From Streptomyces sp. RKND-216 (GTDB lineage: Bacteria > Actinomycetota > Actinomycetes > Streptomycetales > Streptomycetaceae): 64,000 bases of DNA. The number at the start of each line of letters is the position of its first letter. The first letter of the stretch is position 1. The stretch covers positions 4,432,001 through 4,496,000 of the forward strand of contig NZ_SSBQ01000002.1 of NCBI RefSeq assembly GCF_004795255.1, in the 5' to 3' direction. The notes under the pieces were generated by a model that ran no database searches, was not told the DNA's origin, and was given only the letters and a program-made list of their open reading frames with translations. The position numbers were made by a program, and so were the translations under genes. Shown one piece after another: positions 53,667 through 62,330 of the stretch.

Positions 53667-54060
53667 GCGGCGCGAACAGGTCCACGGTGTTGCCGTCCGG
53701 GTCCTCCACCACGGCGTACCGCTGACCCCAGAACGCGTCCCACGGCTCCTTGTGCCCCGGATGCCCGGCGGCCGTCAGCCCGGCGTAGACCTCGTCCACG
53801 CCGGCCGGGCCGTCGCACAGGAAGGCGAGGGAGATGCGCCCGTTGACCTCCGCCCGGGTCGGCCGGGGCCAGCCGGGGTCGAAGGAGGCCACGGTGTCGT
53901 CGGAGTCCCAGGCCATGCGCAGCCCGCCCGGCAGGACCGCCTCCACATGGGCCTCGGTGTCCGCGCCGGCCGGGATGTCCAGGCCGAGGCGCCGGTAGAA
54001 GGCGAGCGAGGCGGCCATGTCCGCCGTGACGATGCCGATGAGGCCGAAACGAGGTGCCAT
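53641..54060 (-). CDS. VOC-superfamily (glyoxalase-like) protein
   Basis: 139 residues from ATG 54060. FGLIGIVTADMAASLAFYRR is the first beta-alpha unit and ISLAFLCDGPAGVDEVYAGL the second. The end YAVVEDPDGNTVDLFAPL is the typical VOC C-terminus with a Glu/Asp pattern. Likely a cytosolic dimer that binds or modifies a small compound. The gene end overlaps the AraC-regulator gene on the other strand. Confidence 0.87.
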   Translation of the reverse strand: MAPRFGLIGIVTADMAASLAFYRRLGLDIPAGADTEAHVEAVLPGGLRMAWDSDDTVASFDPGWPRPTRAEVNGRISLAFLCDGPAGVDEVYAGLTAAGHPGHKEPWDAFWGQRYAVVEDPDGNTVDLFAPLSDAPAGG

Positions 54061-54146
54061 ACCGGGAACGTACGGCCACCGCCCGCCCCAGGTCTTGAAC
54101 GAAACGGCCACGTCCCGCCGTACGGGCTCCCCTTTACCGTGGGGGC

Positions 54147-54500
54147 ATGGCTGAGATCGTTCCGGAGACCCTGACCGTGCTCACGACCGTGGACAGCGCC
54201 GCGAAGGCGGAGAGCCTCGCGCGCGGTGCCGTCGAGCGGCGGGTGGCCGCCTGCGCGCAGATCAGCGCGCCGGTCACCTCCGTCTACCGGTGGGAGGGCA
54301 CGGTGCAGACCGACCCGGAGTGGCAGGTGCTCTTCAAGACGGCCGCCGCCCGCTACGACGCCCTCGAGGCGTACATCCGGGAGGCGCACGACTACGACGT
54401 GCCGGAGATCATCGGCACGCCGGTGGTGCGCGGCGGCGCCGACTACCTGCGCTGGGTCGTCGAGGAGTGCACCGACCCGGAGGCGACCGCCGAGGTCTGA
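54147..54500 (+). CDS. cutA: CutA1 divalent-cation tolerance protein
   Basis: 117 residues. It has the complete CutA pattern: LTVLTTVDSAAKAESLARGA, RVAACAQISAPVTSVYRWEG (with the conserved Cys), TDPEWQVLFKTAAARYDAL and HDYDVPEIIGTPV. It forms very stable trimers resembling PII proteins. The family is linked to copper tolerance in E. coli, but its role in actinobacteria is unclear. Monocistronic. Confidence 0.95.
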   Translation: MAEIVPETLTVLTTVDSAAKAESLARGAVERRVAACAQISAPVTSVYRWEGTVQTDPEWQVLFKTAAARYDALEAYIREAHDYDVPEIIGTPVVRGGADYLRWVVEECTDPEATAEV

Positions 54501-54610
54501 CCGGCCGTCCGGTCCGGCCGGCTCCGGCGGATGTGACGAATCGCTGACGGCGCGCCGCCCGGGCGCGCCGCCACCCGCCCGCACGGCTCGCGGGGCCGTA
54601 CGGTGAGGCC

Positions 54611-55642
54611 ATGCGCGTACTGGTCACCGGCGGGGCCGGATTCATCGGCTCGCACGTCGTCACGGCACTGGAGAAAGCCGGTCACGAACCGGTCGTCCTC
54701 GACATCGCGGCCGACCCCGCGTCCGGCGCGGTGCGCGGAGACGTCCGCGACCGGGAGGCGTTGGCCGCCGCCCTCGCGGGCGTCGACGCGGTCAGCCACC
54801 AGGCCGCGATGGTCGGGCTCGGCAAGGGCTTCACCGACGCCGCGTCCTACGTCGGGGTCAACGACCTGGGCACCGCGGTGCTGCTGGAGGAGATGGCCGG
54901 AGCCGGTGTTCGTACGCTGGTGCTCGCCGGGTCGATGGTGGTCTACGGGGAAGGCCGGTACGTCTGCACCGCGCACGGCGTGGTGCGGCCGGGCCCGCGC
55001 TCCGTGGAGGACCTGGAGCAGGGCCGTTTCGAACCGCCGTGCCCGCACTGCGGCGAGCCGCTGCGGCCCGGCGCGGTGACCGAGGACGCCCCCGTCGACC
55101 CCCGGAACGTCTACGCCACGACGAAACTGGCCCAGGAGCACCTGGCCGCCGTCTGGGCCCGCGCGTCGGGCGGCGGTGCGATCAGCCTCCGCTACCACAA
55201 CGTCTACGGCGACGGCATGCCGCGCGACACCCCGTACGCGGGCGTCGCCTCCTTCTTCCGCTCCTCGCTGGAACGCGGAGAGGCGCCGCAGGTGTACGAG
55301 GACGGTGGCCAGCGGCGGGACTTCGTCCACGTCACGGACATCGCCGCGGCCAATGTCACCGCGCTGGAGGCGCTGGCCGCTGGCGAGGCGCCGCCGAGCG
55401 GGCTGCGGGCCTACAACACCGGCAGCGGACACCCGCACACCGTCGGGGAGATGGCCACCGCGCTGGCCGGCGCGTTCGGCGGCCCGGAACCGGCCGTCAC
55501 CGGTGAGTACCGGCTGGGCGACGTCCGGCACATCACGGCCTCCTCGGACCGGCTCCGCGACGAACTGGGCTGGCGGGCCCAGGTGGGGTTTGCCGAGGGC
55601 ATGAAGGCGTTCGCCGCGGCCCCGCTGCGCCCGGCCGGCTGA
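54611..55642 (+). CDS. NAD-dependent nucleotide-sugar epimerase/dehydratase
   Basis: 343 residues of the extended SDR type: MRVLVTGGAGFIGSHVVTAL (NAD-binding GGxGFIG), VSHQAAMVG, YATTKLAQEH (Tyr and Lys) and SLRYHNVYGDGMPRDTPYAG. Between the Rossmann strands it carries a small insert, PPCPHCGEPLRPG, with two Cys in a zinc-knuckle-like pattern. It converts a nucleotide sugar for surface polysaccharide or glycolipid synthesis. The nearby membrane protein and GT2 operon may use the product. Confidence 0.9.
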   Translation: MRVLVTGGAGFIGSHVVTALEKAGHEPVVLDIAADPASGAVRGDVRDREALAAALAGVDAVSHQAAMVGLGKGFTDAASYVGVNDLGTAVLLEEMAGAGVRTLVLAGSMVVYGEGRYVCTAHGVVRPGPRSVEDLEQGRFEPPCPHCGEPLRPGAVTEDAPVDPRNVYATTKLAQEHLAAVWARASGGGAISLRYHNVYGDGMPRDTPYAGVASFFRSSLERGEAPQVYEDGGQRRDFVHVTDIAAANVTALEALAAGEAPPSGLRAYNTGSGHPHTVGEMATALAGAFGGPEPAVTGEYRLGDVRHITASSDRLRDELGWRAQVGFAEGMKAFAAAPLRPAG

Positions 55643-55652
55643 CGGGCCGCGT

Positions 55653-56129
55653 TCACTCCGCCCTGGCGTCCCGGCCCCTCCGCGGCCGGGACGCCAGCGT
55701 GCGCACGGCGTACAGCAGTGCCGACGCCGCGAACAGACCCGCCGTCAGCAGCAGCCAGCGTCCCCAGAACACGTCCGGGTCGAGGGTGCTGTAGCGCCGG
55801 TAGTTGTCCGACAGGCCCAGGATCAGCGGGTACCACACCAGCAGCAGCACACCGGAGACGAACGCCGGCACCCGCACGTGGTTGACGACCGGGGACGGCG
55901 GGGCGCCGGGCCGTCGGCGGACCAGCACTCCTTGCAGCGCCCGGTCCGCCGCGCCGTACAGCGGCAGCAGGACCAGGTCGTGCAGCAGCGCCGCGCCGAC
56001 GAACCAGATCAGGATGCCGACCACCGGCCCGCCCTCCAGCAGGCGCAGCCCCGCGTAGGCGGTGACGGCGAACGACGCGAGCATCAGCAGTGTGCGCAGG
56101 GGCGCGGTGGCGCTGCGGCCTCCGGTCAT
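55653..56129 (-). CDS. Four-helix membrane protein coupled to the molybdopterin protein
   Basis: 158 residues from ATG 56129, overlapping the oxidoreductase stop (ATGA). It has four hydrophobic segments (about 11-28, 33-58, 90-110 and 122-145) and a basic C-terminus (RPRRGRDARAE). No family signature that I can name. The tight coupling suggests it is a membrane partner or assembly factor of the molybdopterin-dependent oxidoreductase. Confidence 0.75.
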   Translation of the reverse strand: MTGGRSATAPLRTLLMLASFAVTAYAGLRLLEGGPVVGILIWFVGAALLHDLVLLPLYGAADRALQGVLVRRRPGAPPSPVVNHVRVPAFVSGVLLLVWYPLILGLSDNYRRYSTLDPDVFWGRWLLLTAGLFAASALLYAVRTLASRPRRGRDARAE

Positions 56130-57769
56130 GCCGAACCCTCCTGGTTCTGGCCGAAGGTGAGCCGGGTGACCCACTTGGTGTTGTGCACGCCCGGGTTGTT
56201 GGGGACGATCACTCGCGCCGGGAAGCCGTGGTCGAGGGAGAGGTCGGCGCCGTTCACCCGCAACGCCAGGAGCGAGCGGGTGTCGCGCACCTGGTTCTCG
56301 CGCAGCAACGCCGCCCGGAACGATCCGCTGAGCTGCAACGACTCCACGAACACCCCGGGCGCCGGGCCCTGGCCGACCATGGCGGCCAGGTCGGCCAGCC
56401 GGACACCCGTCCACTCCTGGTCGCCGGTCGACCAGCCTTCGACGCAGGCGATGGGCAGCAGCGCGGTGTGCTGCGGCAGTTCCAGCAGCGCCGCCCGGTC
56501 CAACACCTCCCTCCGGCCGCCGGGACCGCGCACCGTCAGCCGCCAGTCCGGGCCGACGTCGGCGGTGCGGACGCCCCGGGAGCGCGCGGTCTTGTTGACC
56601 TGGAACCCGTTCTGTCCCGGGCCGGGGTCCTGACTGCGCGGCGCCAGCAGCGCCACGTCCCGCAGCGGCCCGCCCGTGGACTGGCCGACGGTCACCACGA
56701 CCATGGTCAGGGACCCCAGCCCGACCATCCCCAGCGCGCCCCGGCGGGAGATCGTCGGTGCGGCGGGTGCGGTCGGGACGAGCCCGGTCCCGTCCGGCGG
56801 CTCGGGCTCGGTGCGGCGGGTCGGCGTGCGCAGTTCCTCCCGCAGACTCCGGCCGCGCAGCGCACGGCGCACCCGCCCCACCCGCAGGGCGACGTGCACG
56901 ATCAGCGCGGCGAGGAACACCCACGCACCGTAGAAGTGCAGCGGATAGAACGAGCCGGGGAAAACGTACTCGAGCTGGACGTTGAGCACGCCCGTCACGA
57001 ACTCGAACAGGGTGCTGCCGACCAGCAGCAGCAGCGAGACGCGCTCCAGCGCGTGGTTGACGGAACGTACCGGCGGCCAGGTGAAGAGGCGCGGGATGAC
57101 CGACCACAGCTTCGCCAACAGGACGGGCACGAGCGCCAGACCCACCGTCACGTGCAGGCCCTGGGTGAGCCGGTAGAGCCAGTACGGGCTGGTGGGCCAG
57201 GAGAAGAGGTAGAAGCCGAGCAGTCCCTTACCGGGCGTGCGGTCGTTCGGTGCGCCGAGCCCCGGGTTGTAGGCGGCGTACGACAGCAGACCGGTCACGG
57301 TCACGACGAGCAGGCCGCCGAGCAGCACCAGGCCCAGGACGGAGGTCAGCCACGGGCCGCGCAGCGGGCTGCGCCAGAAGCCGGGCCGGAACGGTCCGGG
57401 CGGTGGGGCGGTGAGGCGGGCGAGCGGCGAAGCCGCGGGTTCGGCGGGTTCGGGTGCGGAGGGCTTCCCGGCGGCCGGGCCGGGGGCCGCGGCGGGCACC
57501 TCCGCGCCCGGTTCCGGTCCTGGTTCTGGCTGGGGTTCGGGTGCCGGCTGGGGTTCCGGTTCTGGTCCGGTCTCCATGCCTCCATCCGGGCGGACTTCCG
57601 GAGTCGGGCGTTCCGGGACCGTGCCCCCCTGCTCCGGCGTGCGTCCGGGCTCACCGTCGGCTGCGGACTCCGTCCCGCCGCCCGGCGCGGACGGCCCGGA
57701 GTCGGCCTCCGGCTCGTGCGCGGGCTCCCGTTCGGGACGTTCGTGCCGTTCGCCGTCGTCGTGGTCCAT
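56126..57769 (-). CDS. Membrane cytochrome b-like/molybdopterin oxidoreductase fusion
   Basis: 547 residues from ATG 57769. Residues 1 to about 130 are a disordered region of Pro, Glu and Gly with PEPEPQ-type repeats. Next come four or five transmembrane segments with His residues (LTQGLHVTVGLALV, SVNHALERVSLLL, PLHFYGAWVFLAALIVHVAL), like di-haem cytochrome b561. A twin-Arg-like segment (ISRRGALGMVGLGSLTMVVV) and a sulfite-oxidase/YedY-type molybdopterin domain follow (PIACVEGWSTGDQEW with the Mo-ligand Cys, ARVIVPNNPGVHNTKWV). It probably passes electrons between quinones and an external substrate. Confidence 0.87.
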   Translation of the reverse strand: MDHDDGERHERPEREPAHEPEADSGPSAPGGGTESAADGEPGRTPEQGGTVPERPTPEVRPDGGMETGPEPEPQPAPEPQPEPGPEPGAEVPAAAPGPAAGKPSAPEPAEPAASPLARLTAPPPGPFRPGFWRSPLRGPWLTSVLGLVLLGGLLVVTVTGLLSYAAYNPGLGAPNDRTPGKGLLGFYLFSWPTSPYWLYRLTQGLHVTVGLALVPVLLAKLWSVIPRLFTWPPVRSVNHALERVSLLLLVGSTLFEFVTGVLNVQLEYVFPGSFYPLHFYGAWVFLAALIVHVALRVGRVRRALRGRSLREELRTPTRRTEPEPPDGTGLVPTAPAAPTISRRGALGMVGLGSLTMVVVTVGQSTGGPLRDVALLAPRSQDPGPGQNGFQVNKTARSRGVRTADVGPDWRLTVRGPGGRREVLDRAALLELPQHTALLPIACVEGWSTGDQEWTGVRLADLAAMVGQGPAPGVFVESLQLSGSFRAALLRENQVRDTRSLLALRVNGADLSLDHGFPARVIVPNNPGVHNTKWVTRLTFGQNQEGSA

Positions 57770-57972
57770 GCTCGGACTCTCTCTCCTCGGAGGCCGGTGC
57801 GGAGCGCCTGCATCCGACGCTAGGCCACGCAGACCCGCCCTCCGGGGAGGTCGCCCATGACGAAACGGTGACGTCACGGGCCCGCGGCCAGGCCCGCGGC
57901 ATCTCTGACATTCCGATGACACCCGCACGGCGGAACCCTGACGCACCCTCCGGTCCGCCTACGGTGAACCGG

Positions 57973-59385
57973 ATGAGCGGAACGCAGCGGGAGGCCACGC
58001 CTCCGGAGGAACAGGACGGCGACGCAAGCCCCGGACGACACTCTGCCGGGACGGCCCGCGACCTCGTAGTGGCCGCGCTCGCGGTGCTGCTCTTCGCCGT
58101 CGCCGCCGTCGTCGGGCATCACCTGCACGTCACCTACGACGCCCTGCACCTCGGCTGGCCGCCGCTGTACGCCCAGTGGGAGCCCCACATCGGGCCCGGC
58201 ACCCCTGCGGCCCTGGTCGTGGCGGCGCTCGTCGTCCTCCAGGGCCCGGCGCTCGCCCGGAGACTGGCCTGGCGTCCCCTGGTCTGGGCGGCCTGGGGCG
58301 GATCGATGGCGTGGTGCTGGGCGCTGGCGCTGGTCGACGGCTGGGACCGGGGCGTCGCGCGCAGGCTCACCACCGGCTACGAGTACCTCCAGGAGGTCGA
58401 CCGGGTCGACGACATCGGCCATACCCTGCGCGTCTTCACCGACCACATCCTGCTCGGCGCGCCCGACAACTGGGTTCCGCACGTGGCAGGGCACCCGCCG
58501 GGCGCCCTGCTGACGTACGTGCTGCTGGACCGGATCGGTCTCGGCGGCGGCCCCTGGGCGTCCGTCTTCACCGTCACCGTCGCCTCCTCCGCCGCGGCGG
58601 CGGTGCTGGTCGCGGTGCGGGCGCTGTGCGGCCCGGACACCGCCCGCGCCGTCGCCCCGTTCGCGGTGCTCTCGCCGGCGGCGGTGTGGTTCGCGGTCTC
58701 CGCCGACGGCTACTTCGCGGCCGTCGCCGCCTGGGCGCTGGCCCTGCTCGCCCTCGCCGCGGCCCGCACCGCACGGTGGCCGAAGGCGGCCGCCGTCGGG
58801 TCCGGCCTGCTGTTCGGGCTGCTGTGTCACCTCTCCTACGGCCTGGTGCTGGTCGGGCTGATCGCCCTGGCGGTGCTGCTCGCGGCCCGCACCTGGCGGC
58901 CGGTGCCGCTGGTGCTGCTCGGCATGCTGCCCTGGTTCGCCGCGTTCACGGCGGCCGGCTTCTGGTGGTTCGACGGCTATTTCACCCTCGTCGAGCGCTA
59001 CTACCAGGGCGCGGCCCGCATCCGTCCCTACGGCTACTTCGTGTGGGGCAATCTGGCCGCGAACGTGGTGACCGTCGGCCTTGCGGCCGTCGCCGGGCTG
59101 CGCCGGGCTGTACCCGAACTCCCGCGTGCGGTGCGGGTGCTGCGCCGGTCCCCGCCGACCGGGCCGACGGCCCTGGCCGTGCTGGTGGCGGGTGCCCTCG
59201 CAGCCGTGCTGGCGGCCGACGTATCCGGGATGAGCAAGGCTGAGACCGAACGGATCTGGCTGCCCTTCACCCTCTGGCTGACCGCGGCCGCGGCCCTGCT
59301 TCCCCGGCCTACGCACCGGTGGTGGCTCGCCGCCCAGGCCGCCGTCGCGCTGGCCGTCAACCACCTGCTCTTCACCGGCTGGTGA
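57973..59385 (+). CDS. Polytopic membrane protein, possibly a GT-C-like glycosyltransferase
   Basis: 470 residues from ATG 57973 with about ten to twelve hydrophobic segments. An outward loop near residue 133 has TTGYEYLQEVDRVDDIGHTL and VPHVAGHPPGALLTYVLLDR. The acidic loop followed by a His-Pro-Pro-Gly motif is reminiscent of GT-C lipid-linked-sugar transferases, but this is only a resemblance. The end (KAETERIWLPFTLWLTAAAA) is well structured. Located between the molybdopterin operon and the GT2 operon, convergent with the latter. Confidence 0.75.
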   Translation: MSGTQREATPPEEQDGDASPGRHSAGTARDLVVAALAVLLFAVAAVVGHHLHVTYDALHLGWPPLYAQWEPHIGPGTPAALVVAALVVLQGPALARRLAWRPLVWAAWGGSMAWCWALALVDGWDRGVARRLTTGYEYLQEVDRVDDIGHTLRVFTDHILLGAPDNWVPHVAGHPPGALLTYVLLDRIGLGGGPWASVFTVTVASSAAAAVLVAVRALCGPDTARAVAPFAVLSPAAVWFAVSADGYFAAVAAWALALLALAAARTARWPKAAAVGSGLLFGLLCHLSYGLVLVGLIALAVLLAARTWRPVPLVLLGMLPWFAAFTAAGFWWFDGYFTLVERYYQGAARIRPYGYFVWGNLAANVVTVGLAAVAGLRRAVPELPRAVRVLRRSPPTGPTALAVLVAGALAAVLAADVSGMSKAETERIWLPFTLWLTAAAALLPRPTHRWWLAAQAAVALAVNHLLFTGW

Positions 59386-59450
59386 CCTGCCCGGGCCGCC
59401 GGGCGCGGCGCCCGGCGGTCGCGCCCGAGACCGTGCGCCCGGGCAGGTCA
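59383..59450. terminator. Symmetrical hairpin containing both stop codons of convergent genes
   Basis: TGACCTGCCCGGG (59383-59395) pairs perfectly with 59438-59450. The first three bases are the stop of the membrane-protein gene and the last three, on the other strand, the stop of the methyltransferase gene. An inner GC-rich stem adds stability. It should terminate both transcripts. Confidence 0.8.
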
Positions 59451-60131
59451 GGTGCGGCGCAGCGCCAGGAAGGGCCGCCCCTGCGCGGACCACTCCTCGA
59501 CGACCGACCAGCCCGCGAACTCCGCGTGGCGGCGCAGCGCGGCCGTTCCGAGCCGCGCCCAGTGAAACGTTTCGCTGCGGCCCCCGTCGCCGTCGTCCAG
59601 GCACACCTCCACACGTTCCTCGATGTCCGCCCGGGCGGCTTCGGCGAGGAGCAGGCCACCCGGCGTCAGCAGGGCGCGGATGCGGTCGAGGAGAACGGCA
59701 GGGTCCCCGCCGATACCGATGTTGCCGTCCATCAGCAGCACGCTGCCCCACCGTCCCTCACCGGGCAGCGGATCGAAGACGGACCGCAGCAGAACCGTCC
59801 CCCCGAGGCCGCGGGCGCGGGCCACCGCGAACGGGGCCGTGTCGATGCCGAGCACCGGCCGCCCGCTGCGCGCCAGAGCCGCGACCATGCGGCCCGGTCC
59901 GCAGCCCACGTCGAGTACCGGGCCCGTGCAGCGCCCCAGGACGGCGAGATCGGCCGCGTCCGCCCGAGCGCACCACCGCTCCACGTCCAGTGGCAGCAGC
60001 CAGCCGTCCGGCCGCCGCAGGTACAGCGGCCCACGGCCGGCGCGCAGCGCCTCGGCATACGGATCGGCGCACCATGGCGGCATCTTCGCCGGGCGGGACG
60101 TGACACGCGCACGTGCCGGGGTGCCGGTCAT
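59448..60131 (-). CDS. Class I SAM-dependent methyltransferase
   Basis: 227 residues from ATG 60131 (ATGA overlap). GPVLDVGCGPGRMVAALA is SAM motif I, GIDTAPFAVARARG motif II, and LLMDGNIGIGGDPAVLLDRI and LLTPGGLLLAEAAR the later strands. The substrate is unknown. It is the third gene of a coupled operon with a GT2 glycosyltransferase and a DUF2064 protein; O-methylation of a transferred sugar is a reasonable guess. Confidence 0.85.
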   Translation of the reverse strand: MTGTPARARVTSRPAKMPPWCADPYAEALRAGRGPLYLRRPDGWLLPLDVERWCARADAADLAVLGRCTGPVLDVGCGPGRMVAALARSGRPVLGIDTAPFAVARARGLGGTVLLRSVFDPLPGEGRWGSVLLMDGNIGIGGDPAVLLDRIRALLTPGGLLLAEAARADIEERVEVCLDDGDGGRSETFHWARLGTAALRRHAEFAGWSVVEEWSAQGRPFLALRRT

Positions 60132-60796
60132 CGCGCGGACACCTCCCGCTGCGCGGCGGCGAACGCCGCGGCGAACCGGCTCCGTGCGCACACCGCCGCG
60201 ATCAGCGCCGCGTCCTCGCCGGTGTCCACGTCGCGCAGCACCGGCAGATCCCTCACCGTCAGCCCGGCGCGCAGCAGGCGGTCGCGCTGCTCGGCTCCGG
60301 TCCGTGCGGTCGACATCGGCACGCCGCGCACCAGTTCCGGGTCCGGCTCGGCCAGGCCCAGCGCCCAGAACCCGCCGTCTGCGGCCGGACCGAACCAGGC
60401 GTCACAGGTGTCCCAGCCGTCCGGCGCCAGCACCGGCGCCAGGAGCCCCGGGCGCAGCTGCGGGGTGTCCATCCCGACCAGCAGCGCCGGGCCGTCGCAG
60501 CCCGCGAACGCGGCGGCGATCCGTTCGTCGAGACCGCCGTCGGCCTGGGGCACGACCTCGAAGCCGGCGTCCCGGGGAAGCCACGCGCCCGGCTGCCCGG
60601 ACAGCACCAGCACCCGTCGGCGGACGGGAAGAGCCGCGACCGTCTCCAGGGTGTCGTGCAGCGCCGCCTCCGCGAGCCGTGCGGCCTGCTCCGGGGAGTA
60701 GGGCGGCGTGAGCCGCGTCTTCACCCGGCCCGGTACCGGCTCCTTGGCGATCACCAGCAGCGTCGTCGGGCCCGTACCCGTGCCCCCCGCCGTCAT
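60128..60796 (-). CDS. DUF2064/TIGR04282-type nucleotide-sugar-transferase-like protein
   Basis: 222 residues from ATG 60796 (ATGA overlap). TLLVIAKEPVPGRVKTRLTP near the start is the glycosyltransferase-A-like nucleotide-binding signature of the DUF2064 family. LLVGMDTPQLRPGLLAPVLA carries the MDTPQ motif, and FGPAADGGFWALGL and DVDTGEDAALI follow. Related to sugar nucleotidyltransferases, it may charge or transfer a sugar. It sits between glycosyltransferase and methyltransferase genes. Confidence 0.87.
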   Translation of the reverse strand: MTAGGTGTGPTTLLVIAKEPVPGRVKTRLTPPYSPEQAARLAEAALHDTLETVAALPVRRRVLVLSGQPGAWLPRDAGFEVVPQADGGLDERIAAAFAGCDGPALLVGMDTPQLRPGLLAPVLAPDGWDTCDAWFGPAADGGFWALGLAEPDPELVRGVPMSTARTGAEQRDRLLRAGLTVRDLPVLRDVDTGEDAALIAAVCARSRFAAAFAAAQREVSAR

Positions 60797-61473
60797 CGGA
60801 GGACCGCCCGCATGTCCTGCACCGCGTGCCAGGTGCCGCGCCAGGTGCCGGTGACCTTCGACTCCCCGGTACGAGGCCGGTACGCCACCTCCGTCTCGTG
60901 GACGCGCCAGCCCGCGTCGGCGGCCCGCACCACCATCTCCAGGGGGTAACCGCTGCGCCGGTCGGTGATCCCCAGTTCGAGCAGCCGGCTCCGCCGCGCG
61001 ACCCGCAACGGTCCCAGGTCGCGCAGTCGCAGGCCGGTACGGCGGCGCACCATGCCGGCCAGCGCCCGGTTGCCGGCCCGCGCGTGCAGCGGCCAGGACC
61101 CCCACGAGGTCGGCCGCCGCCGCGCGAGGACCAGGTCGGCCCTACCGTCCAGGACGCGGGCGGCGACGCCGGGCAGCGCGCCGGGGTCGAGGGAGGCGTC
61201 GCAGTCGCAGAAGGCCACCAGGTCCGCTTCCGCGGCCTCCAGCCCGGCATGGCAGGCGGCGCCGAAACCCCGCCGCGGCTCGTGCACCACCCGGGCGCCG
61301 TGCGCCCGGGCGACGTCCGCCGAACCGTCCGTCGAACCGTTGTCGACGACCAGCGCCCGCCAGCCGTCCGGGATGCGGGCGAGGACCCACGGCAGCGCCT
61401 CCGCCTCGTTGAGGCAGGGCAGCACGACGTCCCCGGTCAGGGGCTGAGGAGATGTCACCGAATCGCTCATCAC
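60793..61473 (-). CDS. GT2-family glycosyltransferase (DPM1-like)
   Basis: 226 residues. GDVVLPCLNEAEALPWVL is the first GT-A strand, VVDNGSTDGSADVARAHG the nucleotide-binding segment and FCDCDASLDPGALPGVAA the DxD-type motif. A later RSGYPLEMVVRAADAGWRV matches polyprenyl-phosphate sugar transferases, but there is no membrane segment. It likely transfers a sugar from UDP- or GDP-sugar. First gene of a three-gene operon with 4-base overlaps; divergent from the two-component system. Confidence 0.88.
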   Translation of the reverse strand: MMSDSVTSPQPLTGDVVLPCLNEAEALPWVLARIPDGWRALVVDNGSTDGSADVARAHGARVVHEPRRGFGAACHAGLEAAEADLVAFCDCDASLDPGALPGVAARVLDGRADLVLARRRPTSWGSWPLHARAGNRALAGMVRRRTGLRLRDLGPLRVARRSRLLELGITDRRSGYPLEMVVRAADAGWRVHETEVAYRPRTGESKVTGTWRGTWHAVQDMRAVLR

Positions 61474-61595
61474 CGTTCACCCTAGGTACGCGGAGGCGCC
61501 GAAGAGGTCATGCGGCTCCTTACGGAATACGGACGTCCGCCGCACGGCGGACGCAACCGCTCCGCGGACCGCCCGCCCGCTGCGAGACTCGAGGC

Positions 61596-62330
61596 ATGCA
61601 GCAGCCCACGAGCCCCCGGCGCGTCCTCGTCGTCGACGACGACCCCACCGTCACGGAAGTGGTCAGCCGGTACCTGGAACGCGCCGGCTTCACCGTCGCC
61701 ACCGCCGCCGACGGGAACGACGCGCTGGTCCGCGCGGAGGCGGGCCCCCCGGACCTCGTGGTGCTCGACCTGATGCTGCCCGGCCGGGACGGCCTGGAGG
61801 TGTGCCGCCTGCTGCGCGCCCGGGGCCCGCTGCCGGTCGTGATGCTCACCGCCCGCGGCGACGAGGAGGAACGCATCCTCGGCCTGGAGGTGGGCGCCGA
61901 CGATTACGTGACCAAGCCGTTCAGCCCCCGGGAACTGGTGCTCCGGGTGGAGTCCGTGCTGCGCCGCGCCGCCGCCGCGCCCTACGGAGGGCCGGGGCTG
62001 AGCGGCGGCGGCGTCACGCTCGACCCCGCCGCGCGAACGGTGCACGACGCCCGCGGCCCCGTTTCCCTCACGCTCCGCGAATTCGACCTGCTGGCCCATT
62101 TCCTGCGTCACCCCGGGCGGGTCTTCCGGCGGGAGGAACTGATGTCGGCGGTGTGGGGCTGGGACTACGGCGACCTGTCCACGGTGACGGTGCACGTGCG
62201 GCGGCTGCGTCACAAGATCGAGGCCGATCCGGCCCGGCCGCGCCTCATCACCACCGTGTGGGGCGTCGGCTACCGCTTCGACGGCGCCCCCGGGGACGAC
62301 GGCCCGGAGAGGGCGGCCCGCGATGCGTGA
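61596..62330 (+). CDS. OmpR/PhoB-type response regulator
   Basis: 244 residues from ATG 61596. The receiver domain has VLVVDDDPTVTEVVSRYL, D58 as phosphoacceptor (VVLDLMLPGRDG), T in VMLTARGD and K107 (DDYVTKPFSP). The winged-helix DNA-binding domain (about 140-235) has LTLREFDLLAHFLRHPGRV, SAVWGWDYGDLSTVTVHVRR and TTVWGVGYRFDG. It overlaps the sensor kinase gene by 8 bases. It probably controls genes of this envelope-related neighbourhood. Confidence 0.94.
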   Translation: MQQPTSPRRVLVVDDDPTVTEVVSRYLERAGFTVATAADGNDALVRAEAGPPDLVVLDLMLPGRDGLEVCRLLRARGPLPVVMLTARGDEEERILGLEVGADDYVTKPFSPRELVLRVESVLRRAAAAPYGGPGLSGGGVTLDPAARTVHDARGPVSLTLREFDLLAHFLRHPGRVFRREELMSAVWGWDYGDLSTVTVHVRRLRHKIEADPARPRLITTVWGVGYRFDGAPGDDGPERAARDA

